64,000 nucleotides of DNA from Cytobacillus firmus DS1. Lineage in GTDB: Bacteria; Bacillota; Bacilli; Bacillales; Cytobacillaceae. The notes below the pieces were generated by a model. That model ran no database searches and was not told the DNA's origin. It saw only the letters and a list, made by a program, of their open reading frames with translations. Both the position numbers and the translations under genes were made by a program. Every line of letters starts with the position of its first letter. Position 1 is the stretch's first letter. Below, in pieces: positions 62,357 to 64,000 of this stretch. The stretch is from the NCBI RefSeq assembly GCF_000565285.1, contig NZ_APVL01000001.1, positions 310,001 through 374,000 on the forward strand. The letters are read 5' to 3'.

Positions 62357-62854
62357 ATGTCAGGAAGAAAAGATGAGGAATTAACGGATATTACATTATT
62401 GGGAAATCAGGGGACTAAATATCTTTTTGAATATGCTCCTGAGATTCTGGAAGCTTTTGATAATAAGCATCCAAACCGCGATTATTTTGTAAAGTTTAAT
62501 TGTCCTGAGTTTACCAGCCTTTGCCCGAAAACAGGCCAGCCGGATTTTGCGACCATCTATATCAGCTATATTCCGGATCAAAAGATGGTAGAGAGCAAAT
62601 CATTAAAGCTATATCTTTTCAGCTTCAGAAATCATGGCGATTTCCATGAGGACTGCATGAACATCATTATGAATGATCTTATTGAATTAATGGATCCCCG
62701 CTATATTGAGGTTTGGGGCAAATTTACACCACGTGGCGGAATCTCCATCGATCCATATTGCAACTACGGAAAGCCCGGGACGAAATATGAAAAAATGGCA
62801 GATTACCGCTTGATGAACCATGACCTTTACCCGGAGACAATTGACAATCGCTAA
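62357..62854 (+). CDS. queF: NADPH-dependent preQ0 reductase (7-cyano-7-deazaguanine reductase)
   Basis: A 165-residue unimodular QueF. The nucleophile Cys56 in [11 protein letters not shown] forms the thioimide and Asp63 is the proton donor; the NADPH-binding ESKSLKLY motif and [16 protein letters not shown] are also present. It reduces preQ0 to preQ1 for queuosine in tRNA. Length equals the B. subtilis enzyme, but queC, queD and queE are absent here, so queF is a stand-alone gene with its own preQ1 riboswitch. AAAGGGAGG precedes the ATG. Confidence 0.96.
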   Translation: MSGRKDEELTDITLLGNQGTKYLFEYAPEILEAFDNKHPNRDYFVKFNCPEFTSLCPKTGQPDFATIYISYIPDQKMVESKSLKLYLFSFRNHGDFHEDCMNIIMNDLIELMDPRYIEVWGKFTPRGGISIDPYCNYGKPGTKYEKMADYRLMNHDLYPETIDNR

Positions 62855-62893
62855 GACCATAGCTTGCTTAAAGGGCGATTTTAAAATAATATC

Positions 62894-62921
62894 AAAAAAG
62901 GCAGAGCAATCTGCTTTTTTT
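62894..62921 (+). terminator. Terminator after queF
   Basis: GCAGA-GCAA-TCTGC followed by TTTTTTT. Confidence 0.85.
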
Positions 62922-63013
62922 GTTGCAGAAAATATACATAAATGGGATTATATTTAGGGAATATTCTGTACTTTTTTAAACATTACAATAAAAAAGCTCT
63001 GAAGGGGGACATA

Positions 63014-63301
63014 ATGAAGAAAAGCATAAAAAAAGATCCTCGCTTTAAAGTAGCAGAGAAAGAAGCGTGGATTGGCATTGGTCTCGTACTCTTTAATTTT
63101 ATTTGGTGGTATGGATTTGCCTATGGACTGGGGTCAGCACCTGCCGATGAGTATACATTCATAATGGGACTGCCTGCCTGGTTTTTCTGGAGCTGTGCAG
63201 CCGGATTTGTCGTCATGGTGATACTGGTATCTGCAGCTGTTAAATTTCTGTTTAAGGAAGTTCCGTTCGAAGAAAACGGGGAAGGGGGAGAATCCGAATG
63301 A
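63014..63301 (+). CDS. yhdT: YhdT family membrane protein
   Basis: A 95-residue protein with two membrane helices (about 18-38 and 54-78, both Trp/Phe-rich: FNFIWWYGFAYGLGS, LPAWFFWSCAAG), the YhdT/DUF997 pattern. It is typically encoded directly before panF and may help that symporter. ATG 63014 follows AGGGGGAC; the earlier frame start at 62942 lies too far upstream. The stop overlaps the panF ATG. Confidence 0.88.
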   Translation: MKKSIKKDPRFKVAEKEAWIGIGLVLFNFIWWYGFAYGLGSAPADEYTFIMGLPAWFFWSCAAGFVVMVILVSAAVKFLFKEVPFEENGEGGESE

Positions 63302-64000
63302 ACTGGCAGGTTATTGCTCCTCTTATCTTCTTTTTAATCATTATTTTTCTGGTGGGCTTATGGTCCAGCAGAAAGATTGATACCGGCAGTTCGTTTCTGC
63401 AGGATTATTTTCTTGGAGGAAGGCAGCTGGGCGGTTTTATTCTGGCCATGACGATGATTGCCACCTACGGAAGTGCCAGCAGTTTCATTGGGGGTCCTGG
63501 TGTTGCATACACACAGGGGCTTGGATGGGTACTGCTTGCCATGTCACAGGTTGTTACTGGTTATTTCGTCCTCATGGTACTTGGGAAAAAGTTTGCGATT
63601 ACAGCCAGAAAGTATAATGCTGTAACACTCATCGATTTTCTGAAAGAAAGATACGACAGCAAATGGGTTGTCTGGCTATCCTCCCTCAGCATCATTATTT
63701 TCCTGTTTTCCGCCATGGCTGCTCAATGGGTTGGCGGAGCAAGATTAATTGAGTCACTGACAGGATTAAGCTATTTATCTGCTTTATTCATTTTTGCTGC
63801 TTCTGTCATGGTTTACGTAGTGATCGGAGGCTTCCGTGCCGTTGCCGTAACGGATGCTGTCCAGGGAGGGATTATGTTCATGGGCACCATGATTCTTCTG
63901 GTTGCTGTCATTGTGGCAGGTGGAGGGATACCGAATATTATCAGTGATCTGTCTTCAGAAAACCCGAATCTGATTACACCGTTTGGCTTTGATGGCGGAT
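63298..64000 (+). CDS. panF: Sodium/pantothenate symporter PanF (runs off the window)
   Basis: The first 234 residues of a sodium:solute symporter, from ATG 63298, overlapping the yhdT stop by ATGA. It opens with MNWQVIAPLIFFL and shows DYFLGGRQLGGFILAMTMIATYGSASSFIGG, the SSS-family signature start, then YVVIGGFRAVAVTDAVQG. PanF takes up pantothenate with sodium for coenzyme A synthesis. Pairing with yhdT supports PanF rather than another SSS member. Confidence 0.9.
   Translation, partial: MNWQVIAPLIFFLIIIFLVGLWSSRKIDTGSSFLQDYFLGGRQLGGFILAMTMIATYGSASSFIGGPGVAYTQGLGWVLLAMSQVVTGYFVLMVLGKKFAITARKYNAVTLIDFLKERYDSKWVVWLSSLSIIIFLFSAMAAQWVGGARLIESLTGLSYLSALFIFAASVMVYVVIGGFRAVAVTDAVQGGIMFMGTMILLVAVIVAGGGIPNIISDLSSENPNLITPFGFDGG

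Overview
The window looks like chromosomal DNA of a Gram-positive, endospore-forming member of the Bacillaceae (a Bacillus/Cytobacillus-type organism). The evidence is strong AGGAGG-type ribosome binding sites with frequent TTG/GTG starts, GerA-type germinant receptor genes, a LiaIH-FSR envelope-stress system, HemAT, a YfkN-type nucleotidase, an InhA (M6) protease, a preQ1-I riboswitch, and intergenic repeats of the kind scattered through Bacillus genomes. No phage, integrase, IS transposase, rRNA or tRNA was seen. 

Layout. 0-7 kb: the end of an unknown gene, then a phosphate-scavenging Tat operon (PhoX-type phosphatase, tatA, tatC), an alcohol dehydrogenase, an orphan histidine kinase and the oxygen sensor HemAT. 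7-18 kb: a two-module secreted nucleotidase, a secreted M6 protease, a DEAD-box helicase, an amidase, and a Rieske-FAD oxidoreductase preceded by a short degenerate repeat array. 18-26 kb: a germinant receptor operon (candidate D subunit, then B, A, C), a Cys/Met-metabolism PLP enzyme behind a promoter and terminator-like leader, a second Fpg/Nei-type glycosylase, and an RraA-like protein. 26-34 kb: a frameshifted small membrane gene, VanW, a site-2-protease-like protein lacking the catalytic Glu, the lia system (split between liaH and liaF by an intergenic repeat), a CDF transporter and a TspO-like protein. 34-39 kb: a sigma-54 regulator, class-III aminotransferase and YjiH transporter cassette with a clear -24/-12 promoter, bounded by two copies of one repeat. 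39-49.7 kb: a MOP flippase, a TrkA-C protein, CorA, an epimerase/TetR pair with matching operators, a thioesterase, gamma-glutamyltranspeptidase and cardiolipin synthase. 49.7-50.9 kb: a 1.2-kb array of about 59 degenerate 20-bp units. 51-64 kb: TldD/TldE, acetyltransferase, a second tatA-tatC pair next to a two-gene gluconate-2-dehydrogenase-type operon whose small subunit has a Tat signal, a 5-FTHF cyclo-ligase-like gene, a peroxiredoxin-like gene with an in-frame TGA at its CxxC motif, BI-1/YetJ, MscL, riboswitch-controlled queF, and yhdT-panF running off the end.

The genes point to a cell investing in extracellular nutrient scavenging (phosphatase, nucleotidase, protease, GGT), envelope-stress sensing, and two separate Tat export units each placed beside its likely cargo. 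The observation I rate highest is the candidate selenoprotein at 60.3-60.9 kb: an otherwise intact SelU/AhpC-TSA_2-like frame in which TGA replaces the first Cys of CxxC, followed by a stem-loop of bacterial SECIS-like geometry. A nonsense mutation or sequencing error is the competing explanation.
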